Below the pieces are notes generated by a model that ran no database searches, was not told where the DNA came from, and was given only the letters and a program-made list of their open reading frames with translations. A stretch of DNA of 64,000 nucleotides from Lantana camara (lineage: Eukaryota > Streptophyta > Magnoliopsida > Lamiales > Verbenaceae), in assembly GCA_037501455.1 (NCBI GenBank), contig CM074863.1, forward strand, positions 55,657,501-55,721,500, read 5' to 3'. The position numbers and the translations under genes are program-made. Positions 46,093 to 59,052 of this stretch are shown in pieces. Every line of letters begins with the position of its first letter. Positions within the stretch are counted from its first letter, which is position 1.

Positions 46093-49000
46093 ATGCCTCT
46101 ACGAAGAACACCACGAAATAACTCCCCATCGCCACAAGATCCGCCCGGACACCCCGAACTTGTAGAAGCTTTAAGGCAGTTCGTTCGAACTTGCACACCT
46201 GGGAATAACCCTACCAACGAGCGATCTTTAGAGAGGTTTCTCCGAATGAATCCCCCAAAATTCTTTGGAGAACCTAACGACCTGAAGGCTGAAAATTGGA
46301 TAGCTAGTTTGGAAAAGATTTATGAGGCTATGGATATATTTCCCGAGGAACGGGAACGAGTGCAGTATGCAGCCTTTCTCTTAGAAGGACCTGCTTTGAG
46401 TTGGTGGAAGCACGTTAAGTTGACCTGGATAGAAGATCGAACTGATTACAGTTGGGTGGAGTTTGTGAAGGAATTTCAGAATAAATATATTCCTCAAGTG
46501 GTAAGAGATACTCGAGAGGCTGAGTTTATGACTTTAACTCAGGGTTATATGTCAGTGGCTGAGTACGAGGCAAAGTTCGTGAGACTTATTCAGTATGCTC
46601 CACATATTCTGAATGATGAACGGAGAAAGACCAAGCGGTTTATTGATGGATTAAAACCAGACCTTCGATGGGCTTTAGCTTCATTGGACATTGAAACTTA
46701 TAATAAGGCGGTCGATAAAGCCCTGAAGACCGAAGCAGCTCACAAGAATATTCGCCAGGCAGCTAATCGCCCTGTTCCCCCTCAAAATAAGCCCTCTCAA
46801 GGAATGAAACGTCCCGCTGGACCATATAACCAGAAATTTGGGAAGAAACCCACACCAGCCCAGCAAAAGCCTAAGTCAGTCCCGTCTAATTCACAAGAAG
46901 AGATCACTTGTGAATATTGTCACAAACCGGGACATACTGAACAAGATTGTCGAAAGAAAGCTGGCACTTGTTTGTGGTGTGGAGACCCTAACCATCAGTT
47001 TAACACATGCCCAAAGAGACCGGGATTTAAGGAAAAGGAGAAAGCCGTGGGAAAGTCCGGAAAACCACTTGTCAAGGGAAAAGCTTACGCGTTGGAAGGA
47101 AACGAGGATCCAGACCCTTCAGACGTTGTTGAAGGTACGGTATACATTCTAAACACGCCAGTTCAGGTCCTATATGACCCTGGTGCCACGCATTCATTCA
47201 TTGCATCAAATTTATGTGCGCGTTTAAATTTTCCCCTTGAATGTTCATCATATAATTTCGAGATAAGTTCCCCTTTGGGAGCTTGTTTAATAACGGATCG
47301 AGTATATAAACGCTGCCCTATACAAATCGGTGACCGTTACTACCCAATGGACCTCATCGAACTTCCGATAACAAGATATGGAATCATTCAGGGAATGGAT
47401 TGGCTCTACAAATACCATGCTAAGTTGGATTGTTTCAAGAAAGAAATCATCTTAGGACAAGATGAAAGTTGGATTCCTGAAGATAAAAGATCAGTAGCAA
47501 TGATTTCTATAATAGAGGCTAAGAAGTTGATTCAGAAGGGAGCCACAGGATTCGTTGCCTATCTCTTAAATAGGCCAAAGGACCAACTTAAGATTGAGGA
47601 AGTAGAAGTGGTAAATGAGTTTCTCGACGTTTTCCCAGAACATCTAAACTCGTTACCTCCAGACCGCGAGTTGGAATTTGTAATCGATACAATCCCTGGG
47701 GCAGAGCCTTTCTCTAAAACCCCTTATCGGATGGCCCCAGCTGAACTTCAGGAGTTGAGAAAACAACTTGATGACTTGATCGAATCAAGATATATCCGTC
47801 CCAGTACCTCACCTTGGGGAGCACCAGTACTGTTTGTAAAGAAGAAAGATGGGTCATTACGAATGTGCATCGACTACCGAGAACTTAACCGAATGACCAT
47901 AAAGAATAAATACCCTTTACCCCATATAGAGGAGTTATTCGATGTCCTTCAAGGATCTCGAGTCTATTCAAAGTTAGACTTAAGGCAAGGGTATTATCAA
48001 TTAAAGATTAGGGAGGAGGATATCCCTAAAACAGCTTTCAATACCCGCTATGGACACTTTGAGTTCATAGTAATGCCTTTTGGATTGACCAATGCACCTG
48101 CTGCATTCATGGACATGATGCATCGGATATTCCGACCATGTCTGGATAAATTTGTGGTCATTTTCATCAATGACATACTGGTATTTTCCAAAACACCTGA
48201 GGAACATGCTGAACATCTTCGCATAGTGTTGAGTACTTTGCGAGATCATAAGCTATATGCTAAGTTCAGCAAATGTGAGTTCTGGATAGAAAAAGTTGCA
48301 TTCCTTGGACACATAATTTCGGGATCAGGTGTTGAAGTAGATCCCTCAAAGATTGAAGCAATTACGAATTGGAAAGTACCAAGGAACCCATCAGAGGTGA
48401 GAAGTTTCCTAGGACTTGCAGGCTATTATCGCAGGTTCGTAAAGGACTTCTCCAAGATAGCTGCACCTCTCACAAAGTTAACAAAGAAGGAAAGAAAATT
48501 TGAATGGACCAAACAGTGCGAACAAAGTTTTCAAGAATTAAAGCAACGATTGACTTCTGCACCAGTACTAACCTTACCTAAAGGGAAGGAAGGTTATACA
48601 GTTTATACCGATGCCTCTAAAGAAGGGCTAGGTTGTGTATTGATGCATCACGGAAAAGTTATAGCCTATACCTCAAGAAAGCTCAAACCCCACGAAGAAA
48701 ACTACCCTACTCATGACTTGGAATTAACAGCAATTGTGTTTGCTCTTACCAAGTGGAGACATTATCTCTACGGGGTAACTTTTGAAGTTTTCACCGACCA
48801 TAAGAGCCTACGATATCTTTTTACTCAAAAAGAGTTGAATATGAGGCAAAGGAGATGGATGGAATTCCTGGAAGATTACGACTGTGTAATCCAGTACCAT
48901 CCAGGAAAAGCTAATGTAGTAGCTGATGCTTTAAGTCGGAAGTCAAGCTTAGCATCACTCTCAAGAAAGCCTTCAAGTAACCCACGAAAAGCTGTGAAAG

Positions 49001-50503
49001 TAATCTCAAGAGGTCGATTAGAAAATTTAGTGGTACTACCACCACTAAATGAAAAGATAAAAGAAGCCCAGGCTCAGGATGAGTGGATTCAGAAATGTCT
49101 CAAATCCAAAGAAAAGGATCTTGAGGAAATATTCAAAACCGATGATCAAGGGATTTTGAGATACAAGAATCGGGTCTGTGTGCCTAGTATCGTTCGAAAG
49201 GAAATATTGGACGAGGCACACAAAACTCGTTACTCGATACATCCTGGAGGAACTAAGATGTATCAAGATCTCAAAAAGCATTTCTGGTGGAACGGTATGA
49301 AAAGAGACATAGCCAATTACATCAAGAAATGTTTGACTTGTCAACGAGTTAAAGCAGAACATCAAAGACCTGGAGGATTGTTGCAACCATTATCTATCCC
49401 TACTTGGAAATGGGATCAGGTAACCATGGATTTTGTTTACGGATTACCCAAAGTAAAAGGAGGATTTGATGGTATTTGGGTTATCATCGATAGATTAACA
49501 AAATCCGCACATTTCTTACCTGTCAAAGCAACTGATAATGTTAACTCGTTAGCCAAGCTTTATCAAAAAGGAAATTATTCGGTTGCATGGAGTACCTCTT
49601 GGAATAGTTTCAGACAGGGACCCAAAGTTCACCTCACAACTTTGGCAAAATATTCAAGAAATGATGGGTACTAAGTTAAACTTCAGCACAGCAGCACATC
49701 CTCAAACTGATGGGCAGTCTGAAAGAACCATCAGATACCTGGAAGATATGTTAAGGGCTTGCGCCTTAGATTTCCAAGATAATTGGAAGGATTGCCTACC
49801 CCTTGTGGAGTTTGCATACAATAACAGTTATCAAGCCTCAATCCAAGCTGCACCTTATGAGGCCCTATATGGAAGAAAATGCAGATCTCCATTATACTGG
49901 GATATGGATGAAACCAAGGAAATTAAAAGGAAATCCCAAGGGAATATTGTTAAGAGTTGGGTAGAAGAAGCAACAGAAAAAGTTGAAATCATCAAGCAAA
50001 GAATGAAAGCTGCCCAAGATCGGCAGAAAAGTTATGCTGATAATCGAAGAAGGGACATAGAATTCGCAATAGGCGAAAAGGTATTCTTGAAAGCATCTCC
50101 AAGAAAAGGGTTTATACGAATTAGGGAAGGAGGAAAACTAAACCCTCGATATATTGGACCTTTTGAAATACTGGAACGTATCGGTCCAACAGCCTATCGC
50201 CTAGACCTACCAGCAAGTCTTACTGGAATACATAACATATTCCATGTGTCCCAACTCCGCAAGTACTTTGCAGATGATTCACATATCTTACCTGTTGAAG
50301 AAGTACCACTGGAACCCGACCTTACTTATGAAGTGAAGCCAGTCAGAATCTTGGATAGGAAATTCCAAGAGTTGAGAAACCGAAGAATTCCCCTCATTAG
50401 AATCTTGTGGAAAAGAAATGGTACAGAAGAACAGACTTGGGAGACAGAGGAAAAGATGTTGAAACATTACCCAGGACTGTTCAAGGACAGTAATAGAATC
50501 TGA
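46093..50503 (+). pseudogene. gag-pol: Element 2 gag-pol polyprotein, one frameshift and mutated RT site
   Basis: The start chosen is ATG 46093 ([10 protein letters not shown]), just after a splice-acceptor-like site. Order: gag capsid domain; two CCHC knuckles (46909-46950 [14 protein letters not shown], 46969-47010 [14 protein letters not shown]); protease [11 protein letters not shown] near 47176; RT; RNase [11 protein letters not shown] near 48604; integrase with zinc-binding residues and DDE motifs; chromodomain-like end ([16 protein letters not shown]). The RT catalytic motif is FIND at 48163-48174 where relatives have FIDD, so the first catalytic Asp is Asn. The frame is open to about 49570, where one extra base in an AAAAAGGAAA stretch shifts it inside integrase; the correct frame then runs to 50503. 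Everything else is intact, in keeping with its youth. Confidence 0.95.
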
Positions 50504-50516
50504 GGACAGATTCTTT

Positions 50517-50531
50517 TAAAGGGGGGAAGAT
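50517..50531 (+). promoter_or_regulatory. Polypurine tract of element 2
   Basis: TAAAGGGGGGAAGAT directly before the 3' LTR. Confidence 0.88.
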
Positions 50532-53500
50532 TGTAACAGCCCTACTCAGGGCCAAGTTGAGAAAGGTAAGTAAAGGGCAACTCAGGAAGCGTTTATAACC
50601 TCGATCCCTATTAACTCACTTCATGCATTGCATTTTATGTGACTTATGTGTTTTTATGTGTTACATTTTACTAAATGTTCATAGATTTAACTCTTTTAAC
50701 TCGTGCCTCGAAACTCTTTTCATAAAATCCTAGAATTCTAGTAATCATTCCTTTCTAGCACCTAAAAACCCCTCATATGCTTCAAAACCCATTCCTACAG
50801 TTTTAGGTTGGAAATTACGAAAATACCCGTACAGCCCAAAAATATTCCTACATCTCTCGAAGCACTTTCACTACCCAATATTTTAACCAAAATAATCCTC
50901 ACATTATTTCGAGGATCGTGATACTCTCCTTACACCATAATTCCCATCCTAACTCCCGTAGTATCAAAAACCGGCAAAAACCCTAGCTTATGATTCGATC
51001 ATCAATAAAACCTTATTCATCTACCTTTTGATATTCAAAATTATAACCAAAACGACCCTCAAATTATTTCATGAATTTTCACGCATTTACCAAAAACTCG
51101 ATTTCACCCATAGCATATTTATAAATATTTTCCTATTTAAAAATCATCATTTTATTTTAAAATAATTAGCTTTTATTCAATAGTCGAAATTATATTTATA
51201 ACGATCCTTGAATTTTTCTCTACAACATAGTGATTTTTCCAAACTTTAAACTTCATCCTAGCTTCGATTATATAATTTTCTCATGATTTTCATTATCTTT
51301 AATGTTCATAATTTCTAAACAAAAACTCCAAATATTTCATGTTTATAACTAAAACGAAGCTCATTTTTCACTCATTCTTTCATTAATTCACTACATCAAA
51401 ATTTTACCTCTCGACTCTTGAATAAATTTTATATTATTTTTACATTTATTTTTATTCCAAATGACATCATCCATGACCTCATGCTCTTCTAGAAGAAATG
51501 AACAAATGAGCATAATTTCTCCACATTTCTTAATTAATAACCTAGCATTTGTTCATCATGAAATTAAACCACATCTCCAATTTAATTACCAAGCATTTGT
51601 TGAAACCTTAGGCAACCACATCTCCCTTAAACTCTCATTTATTGCTTAGAAACCCCTCATGACTACCTATAAATACCCCCCTTAAGCCTCATTTATACCT
51701 CACATTCAACACACAAAAATCACTCTCTCCCTCTCCCCATTCTCACGCCACTTTCCCTCTTCTCTCTCTAAGGTATGTTTTCTTCTATTATCTCATGTTT
51801 TATATAATGTTCTTAGTATAGAAATAATAGTAGCATGCCTAGGATTATTTAAATTATGCTTTAGGAATTTATTTTATGAAATATGTGCATAGTTGATAGT
51901 TTAAATATAATGTGAGCACATTATGGAATTTTATTTAATTATATGCATGAATTATGATATGATATAATGTGAATATGTATTTAAATGCTTATGATCTTGT
52001 TTGATTAAATTCATGCCAAGAATAATTTATTTAGAATTATTTTTCATAGAAAGTTCATATATTTTGCTATATTATACTTCAATCTTATGTTATGAATATG
52101 AATATGATAGAACATGTTACACACCCTCTTTGAATATTCAAATAAGCTCAAGAACATGTTCATAATGTTCTTGAATATGTGTGTGTGTGCCGTGATCAAT
52201 GTGTGTGTGTGTGTGAATTTGATTTTGTGTTATAAAGTGTTTAATTCACATGAAATTGAATAGTAAATGTTTTTAATAGTAATTTTGACTTTTTGGTCAA
52301 CCAAAATACTTATAATTTCGAAATTATTACAAAAATAATTATAAAATAAGTTTTGGAATTTTTAAAGAAATATTTTTCCTAAATTTTTCCAAAAATCAAT
52401 AAACTATGTAATATTTTTCAAAAGATAACCTACATTGTCAAATTAAACCTTGAATTTCATTTCAAATCTTACAATTAGAATTATAGTATGGTTGATAAAT
52501 ATTTGATTAGTTAAAGATCCCATAAACCCTAATTTGTTAATCAAATTCCCTTAAACGGGTAAATTTAGGATTTACCGGGAAATCTTTAACGCATTACATA
52601 ACGTGTATCTTCTCTAATTATTTCATTGTAGTATTGTGTATAATTAGTTAGTTAGGAACTAAGAACCTAGTTCTAAGCCAGTAGTAGTTATTACTTTCAG
52701 GCGAACATAGGATCGAAGAGTGGAATCCTCACAGTTCCACTTAAGTCTCGGTACCGGTGAGGGTTTTAAATCTTTTCAACTGAAATCATGATAAAATACT
52801 TTACTTTATTTTATTGAATTTCCTTTCAAGTTATTCTTCCCTTTATGGGAAAATAATTCTTGTTAATTATTGAAAACATACATTTACCCGAAAAGTACTT
52901 AGTACTTTCTTACGGGTAAATATTCTCGTCTTGCAAGCAAAGTTATTGTTTTTCCTATGGGCCCGGTGGTCTTGGTAGAAGTAGTAGTCCGGGAGGCACG
53001 GGCCGAGGTCTACTATTATACCAGCCGCCAACTAGATCTTGGTGATGGTCTAACTGGAGGTTAGTTATTCCACACCAAGTGACGGGAAAAGGTACGTCCC
53101 TCCCAAATTCATGTATATCGTCACTAGGGGTAGCTCCCTGAGGTGACACTGGAGGAAGAAGGATGGTATTGTATTGTTGTATTTCTTTTACTGAGTAACG
53201 ACATCTTGATCAATGTCGTTACGAATATTCTTGGTTTTAAGGAGTTAAGGTTGGAGACGCCTAGCTTGCGGGCATAAAATTATTTTCAAAACGGTTCATA
53301 GATTTTCTAAAGTATAGCCTATATTCCCCCTACTCCTATTGTTTCAAAACAATATGAACCGGATATTATTGTCATATATTTATTTGTTACTATATGGTAT
53401 ATACATTTCAAACCAAGTCTTTCTTGGTTAAAACATTTCAAAAATCTTACTTATAATCCTAAATCCCAAACCCCCCGTCACTTAGTCATTTTGACTAACC

Positions 53501-53861
53501 CTCCTGTTCTTTCAATTCATGATTTCAGGAATTTATACAGCGACGCCTTAGAGGTATCTTGAAGCTTTAAGGTGTCACATTCCAGTCAATTAGAGTAATC
53601 ACGAGTGCATGTACATCTTACAATAAGCACTGTTCTTTAAAGTCAGAACTTTTGCTATAAACACTTATCCAACTTAATAATATGTGCTTTGTTATGTATT
53701 GTCCCCTTTTATTTGCTCAAGTTTATTTTCCGTTGCCTTTAAATTTCATACTCTGGTATTGCATAGTCTTGTCCGTTCGCCGGAGTATTTCTCGAGTGCT
53801 AGGTCTCACATCCACTCGGGGAGTACTATGGTGCTGGGTTGTAGTGTTAAGGGGCGCTACA
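50532..53861 (+). repeat. 3' LTR of element 2
   Basis: Same length as the 5' LTR and almost identical. Differences seen by eye are all point changes near the 3' end: around 53281, 53297, 53453, 53632-53639 and 53829-53835. Exon-like module at 52701-52756, last acceptor before 53529, TATA box at 51668-51675. Confidence 0.96.
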
Positions 53862-54992
53862 TGCACGGTAAGGCATGTTTCTTATGGTATGTTTCTTAAG
53901 TATGAGTCGTATGTTTCTAGGTTTCATGAGTTGGGTATATTTCTTATGAGTCTTATGAATCTTATGAATCCGTGGGCCCCGGAGGCGTGGGTAAGGACTC
54001 CCGAGGCGGTGTTGGGCCGCCGGGTTAAGCCTGTGCACGTGCTCCCTAAGGTACGTTGTGGGATCGCTACCCCACGTACAGGTATCGAGTTGCACGATGT
54101 GGGCCCGTAACCCGCGTGCAGACTTCCGGAGAAGGTGGATGGAATACGGGAATATGAATCTTATGAATTTTATGAATTTATGTTTCATTATGTTTCTTAT
54201 TAATTCTTTTATTTAAGAGGTAAAGTTTACCCGTACTCGCCGGGTAATTTAAGTTTGTTTTATTATTTTGATTATGAAACGGGATAGGGGAGTTTGTTTT
54301 CAATATGAGTTTTCTACGCTAAACTATGTGTCAGTTTGAGTGTATATGAATCCGTATGAGATTTAATATGAATCCATATGCGTTTTTGAATCTATGAATT
54401 TTTACGAATTTTCGAACTTAAGAATATACGAATATATGAATAAGTATGAGTTTTTTTGGAAAATGGCTTTGGTATGTAAAACCCTATTCCCGGTTCATAG
54501 TCTTTTGTTTAATACGTGTTTTGCTCGATATATAGATATGTGTTGGTGTGCGTTAGCCCCCCTCACTCAGTCGGTGGACTGACCCTCTCCTTTCAGCTTT
54601 TCAGTTTGCAGGTTGGGCATGCTAGGCGGAGTCTTGAGTCGGTAGGGTTCAAGTCTTCTAGTTCGAGTTACATTTTCATTTGCATTCAGTCATGCTTTTG
54701 TATTTGATTCGATTGTGGTAATTGAAGTATGTATATGTTATACATTTATTAATGAATCATGTACGAATTTCTAGTTTGTATATTTTGTGGATTTATCAAA
54801 TCTTGGATTTTGTTATATGCTTCCGTTTCCTTATTCTTGCGCGCTCTGGTCCTGTCTTAGCTCCGCCTGGCCTAGCGAGTGAGTGTAGGTTCCCGGTCGC
54901 TTGGTCTTGGGCTCATGTATGGATTTCTATTTCATATGTGGGTTCGAGGCTAGGTGCGGGGGATGTGGTGGCTCGCCGCTCCGGGCGCTACA
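53862..54992 (+). repeat. Outer 3' LTR, part 3 of 3
   Basis: Resumes after element 2 with the target duplication TGCAC (53862-53866) and ends GGGCGCTACA at 54992. It carries CTGAC (54579-54583), a pyrimidine tract and the GTTTGCAG| acceptor at 54611, then the GTGCGGGGGATGTGG block. With the insertions removed the LTR is about 3.7 kb. Confidence 0.85.
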
Positions 54993-55311
54993 ACTCCTTT
55001 TGCCCTGAACTTTGTTTTCTTGTTCGTTTTGCTCGTTTCCCTCCCCATTCTTGATCCTAATGTGATGTATGCTTGTTTATATACATGATATGCTATGCTA
55101 TGACTTGTTAATGCTTGAATGTGATATGTTTCATGTTTAGATAATATGTTATGTGTGTTGTATTAAATTTATGGATTCGTTTGACGTGAATAGTGCCTTA
55201 TATGATCCAAATGCTCTCTTAAGTGCATGTGTGACTCCATACCTTGTTTACTTGCCTTTTATGTAATCCCTTTGCCCCTATATGAAGAATAAGCATTCCT
55301 AATGTGTTATA
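54993..55311 (+). repeat. Fragment of another long LTR (left piece)
   Basis: No coding content. The wording (TTTGCTCGTTTTG, ATGCTTGAATGTGATATG) is like the apparent first-intron part of the outer LTR. It ends with TTATA at the solo LTR boundary and continues at 58574. Confidence 0.5.
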
Positions 55312-58300
55312 TGTAGCACCTCGCACGGTGGGTCACCACATCCCCCGCACTTAAGCTCAGTCCACATACGAGATGGGAAACCCACATATGAACCAAGCAG
55401 AGGCGAACGGGAGACAGGCAAACACACACCTAAGTTAGGCGGAACGTAGACCCTGCAAATTAACAAACCAATAAAACGAATGCATATACGGAAGCGATTC
55501 ACATGATTAAACTGAAAAGTACAAGCATCAGGTGACGGGTTCAACTAGCATAGATCCTTAATCCCGAATATAACATAAATCATAAATACAAACGGGTTCA
55601 AACTGTTTCCTAGAAGCCTGTCCCGAAATATCAAATTCATAAAGTATCAACATATACATAATCAAAAGTTCATACTTATACAAATCCAAAATATGCTAAA
55701 TGCAACAAACTCGAATGAAACAGAGACTCGACAGGCTCCAAGAACTCAACACGCCGCCTAGCTCAACCCCACGCGACACCTGCACACTAAAAACAAAAGG
55801 GGAGAGGGATCAGTCACACGGACCGAGTGAGGGGTTACCCACACACGCTATATATATAAGGAGCAAAGCATACATAACACACAGTTCGTGAACTCAGGGA
55901 TAGTTTTTGCACACCAAACTTTGCTCATGATACATACATATAGGGAATTCTTATCACAATGCAACAAAACTTAACTTAACGGATTTATATGTATCAAACA
56001 TAGAAAAACGGATTTATCGTATCGAATCTTATCAACACATTTCATATCTTAATCTTGTACTTTCAAAGATTCATATTTTATCTTAATTAAGAGTTTATCC
56101 CCGTTTCACGAACTTAGCAGAGCACACAAACATAACTCGGCGGGTACGAGTCCTAAATCCCATCTTAGGCTTCATCGACTAATCAAACAAGCAAATAGAT
56201 TAAACGTAAAACATACTTACACATTAACCTCCTTCTCCGGTGATGGAAGGGTTGCACGACCCTAACCATCCGAACATAAGAGGGGAGCGCGAACACTCAA
56301 ACCCTCAGGTATCCAGTTCTCAACCAAACCTCCTGGCGGGGTTCCGGATTATCCTATCCAACGGTGGAGATGTGTACAGGGGTCATAACCGACGACCCCA
56401 TGGCCGTCCCGGGTCTCCCTTACCCACAACTCCGGGGCCCATAATTACCATTACATTATGATCATTACATTACTTAACCCGCTACAACACATTACATACA
56501 TATCATTACACAAACATTAACATACCTTACCTTGCAACAACCACGCTTTACATACCTCTCCGTGTCAAATTATCAACATACTCCTTAGCTCGTATCTCCC
56601 GTCTCATAAGAGGCACACGGTTTGAAGCGTGGTTTAATGTTGCAAAACGTTACAAATCAAATCGAATCCAAAAGCGCGTACACAGGCTCATACATAGTGT
56701 ATCATACTTGTAAACATATGGCAAATTCATAAAATTACATATCTCGCACATATTTACATATAAGTAAGGTTATAGTTCGCATGCATAGAAAACGAGCACA
56801 TTTCATTAGGGTTTAACTATAACCTAACCTCACCTTATACCACTGGAACAGGGAATGAGACGATTGATCCATCCCGGAATCAACACGACCAACGAGACCC
56901 CACCCCGGGAGCACCTGGACAAACTGAAGATAAGAATACGAAACTTAGACTCAAAGATGAACCACATAGGCGCACAGCGTATGCATAGGCACTTAAGAGA
57001 TTCAAATACATAGGAGAAGTCCATACTCAAACTCATTTCATACAAAGGAATTCATTTCTTAACTTAACATATACTTAAAACACATCAAGGCATGTTCATG
57101 TGCACAATTAAGGTAAGTAAAGATAAACAAAAGGCATATGGTGGCATTTATTCATGCATGAACGCAAATCATATTACTAAAGCCACACAAAACGCAAATA
57201 AGAACAAATACATACACATACATAAGATATAACAAGTTAGGAATGGGTTTGGAGGCGAAATGGTGCAAGAAAAGTGGAAGAAAAACATAAGAAATGGTTC
57301 CGAGCAAAATGGGCAAAAGCTGGAAATTTTCTGAAACGGACAAGCTGCAGGAAAACGATCATAAATTGAGTTTGAGAAATTGAAATTATGTTTTGTTTCT
57401 TGGAAATGAAACTAGACACAAAGGTCTTTCCAATGGTAGGTGGCTCGAATTTCAAAGCGAGGAGAAAATGGCGTAGGTTTGAAGTTGGACCATTGTAGAA
57501 TTCCGGCGAAGTGGCGACACAAATTTAAAACGGTTATAACTCACAGTATAGAACAAATTTTAAGGTGATTCCAATTGGAGAATTTTCTAGACTCAAAAAG
57601 GTTTCTACAGTCCAAAACGGAGCACGTATGAGGTTGGCGCGGCCACGACAAAATTACACAAGAAACCAGTCGCGGCCCCGAAGGCAAAACAGAGGCATCT
57701 CCTGGAGGATGGTCGCGGGGGCGACCATTTTTATGCATAATTCTGTCGCGGGCGCGACCGAGCTCATAGCAACGCACCCATAGCGTCGGGAACAGTAATA
57801 AAAACATCAAAACAACCCTAAAAAACCACGAAACACCCCAAAACACCACGAAACAAGCATAACACGTGAATCACATAAATACAAGTTAGGCCTCCCGAAC
57901 GAAACCCGAGCATACCAAATCCCGAACCTAGCACTATTCACCATCACCCTCCAAATAAGCACTTAGACAAGGAATCAAGTCATGAAATAAACGTAGAAAT
58001 GAAGCACGTAAGGAGAGTAATACATTGGTTACCTTGGTTCTTCGATCGGATGGTCGGACGGGGCACGAGCTTGAGCCAAAGCTTAAGGCCAAAGGGGGGA
58101 AGCTTTTCTCTTCTCTTCTCTTCTCCTTGTCTCACGTGAGAAATGACGGAGAGAGGCTGATATTTTCAGCCCTTTAAGGGCTAACACGGGTCGGTCACAC
58201 GGGTAGGGTCAAATGGTATCTGGTCCATTCGGATTGGATTTTAAAACGGTTGGGCGATCAAACGGCTTAGAAAATAAAAGGTTAATTGATTGAATCCGAA

Positions 58301-58568
58301 TCATCGAAATGAACTCAATGACAAGGTTAGAATTCGAATTCGAACTCTCGAGCTCAAATAGCCACAAAGGCTAAAAAAACCCTAATTACAATTAAGTCCC
58401 TTAATTTGTAAATGTTGGACGATTGAGTCCAAGTACATTTAATTAAATTCTAATGCGCACATAACTAAAATAGATTACTAATTGACACATAAAGCATGTG
58501 ACTCACATAATTACTGAATTAAACTCTCCCCAGACGTCGTACCTGGATTACCGAAGAGACACGTTACA
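55312..58568 (-). mobile_element. Solo LTR on the minus strand
   Basis: On the minus strand it starts TGTAACGTGTC (58568) and ends GAGGTGCTACA (55312), 3257 bp, with the perfect duplication TTATA (55307-55311 and 58569-58573). It has the GTGCGGGGGATGTGG block (reverse complement near 55340). Candidate splice sites in LTR orientation: donor CCAAG|GTAACC at 58033; exon-like module 56914-56834 (GTCCAG| to ATAAG|GTGAGG); acceptor GTGTGCAG| at 55780. Palindrome cluster B lies between donor and module. Confidence 0.93.
57632..57758. repeat. Palindrome cluster B (two good, two degraded palindromes)
   Basis: GGTCGCGGGGGCGACC at 57711-57726 and GTCGCGGGCGCGAC at 57745-57758 are clean. 57632-57649 and 57669-57684 look like decayed versions of the same GGTCGCGG design. 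The layout matches clusters A and C. Confidence 0.8.
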
Positions 58569-59052
58569 TTATATGACCCCTTATGTTTATTGTATGGATT
58601 ATATGAACTTGTTTAATGTGAAATATGTGAAATATGATCTTATGTGTCTTATGTGATATCCCTTTGTAACTCTTTGCCTTACTTGCTTTCCTTCTTTGCT
58701 TTGATGAGTGGTATATGATCTCTTTTACTTCTTTCCTAATTTGTATGCTTTGTTAATGTGTGGTATTTGCTTTATATGCCCTTATCGAGAACTTAAGATG
58801 TTACTTTGGTGCTTATATGTGAGTTATATTTCATTATGATTCAATGTAGTCTAAGTGCTATTTCCTTGCATTCCTTATACACCATTTGCACCCATATGCA
58901 TTTTCTGAGCGTCTAATTGGTGCATTTTGAGCCTAAGGTTGTCTCTTGTTGTTCGTTTTGTCCTTAGGTTTGTTTCTTGGGTGACAAGGAGGTTTCTTAG
59001 TGGTGTTTTGGTCCGTTCCGTCCTATTTGGTCGACAAGGTGAGGTTTCTTTC
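58569..59052 (+). repeat. Fragment of another long LTR (right piece)
   Basis: Continues the fragment at 54993-55311 after the solo LTR. It contains the exon-like module 58968-59038 (CCTTAG| to ACAAG|GTGAGG) and upstream GAGCGTCTAATTGGTGC wording like other LTRs. It is cut at 59052 by the next element, so its own ends are not seen. Confidence 0.7.

Larger units (their letters stand above)
37853..53861 (+). mobile_element. Element 2: young Tekay-like Ty3/gypsy element with extra ORF
   Basis: Two 3330-bp LTRs (TGTAACAGCCC...GGCGCTACA) with the perfect target duplication TGCAC (37848-37852 and 53862-53866). I noticed only seven differences between the LTRs, about 0.2 percent. Interior: primer site, an accessory ORF split by a solo LTR, gag-pol, polypurine tract. 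Total 16,009 bp, about 12.5 kb without the nested LTR. It is inserted in the outer LTR and is the youngest full-length insertion seen here. Confidence 0.95.

Noticed and set aside
54993..55311. Possible TTATA-flanked unique genomic DNA between elements
   Set aside because: The wording and the exon-like module in the right-hand piece (58968-59038) show it is part of another long LTR, not single-copy sequence.
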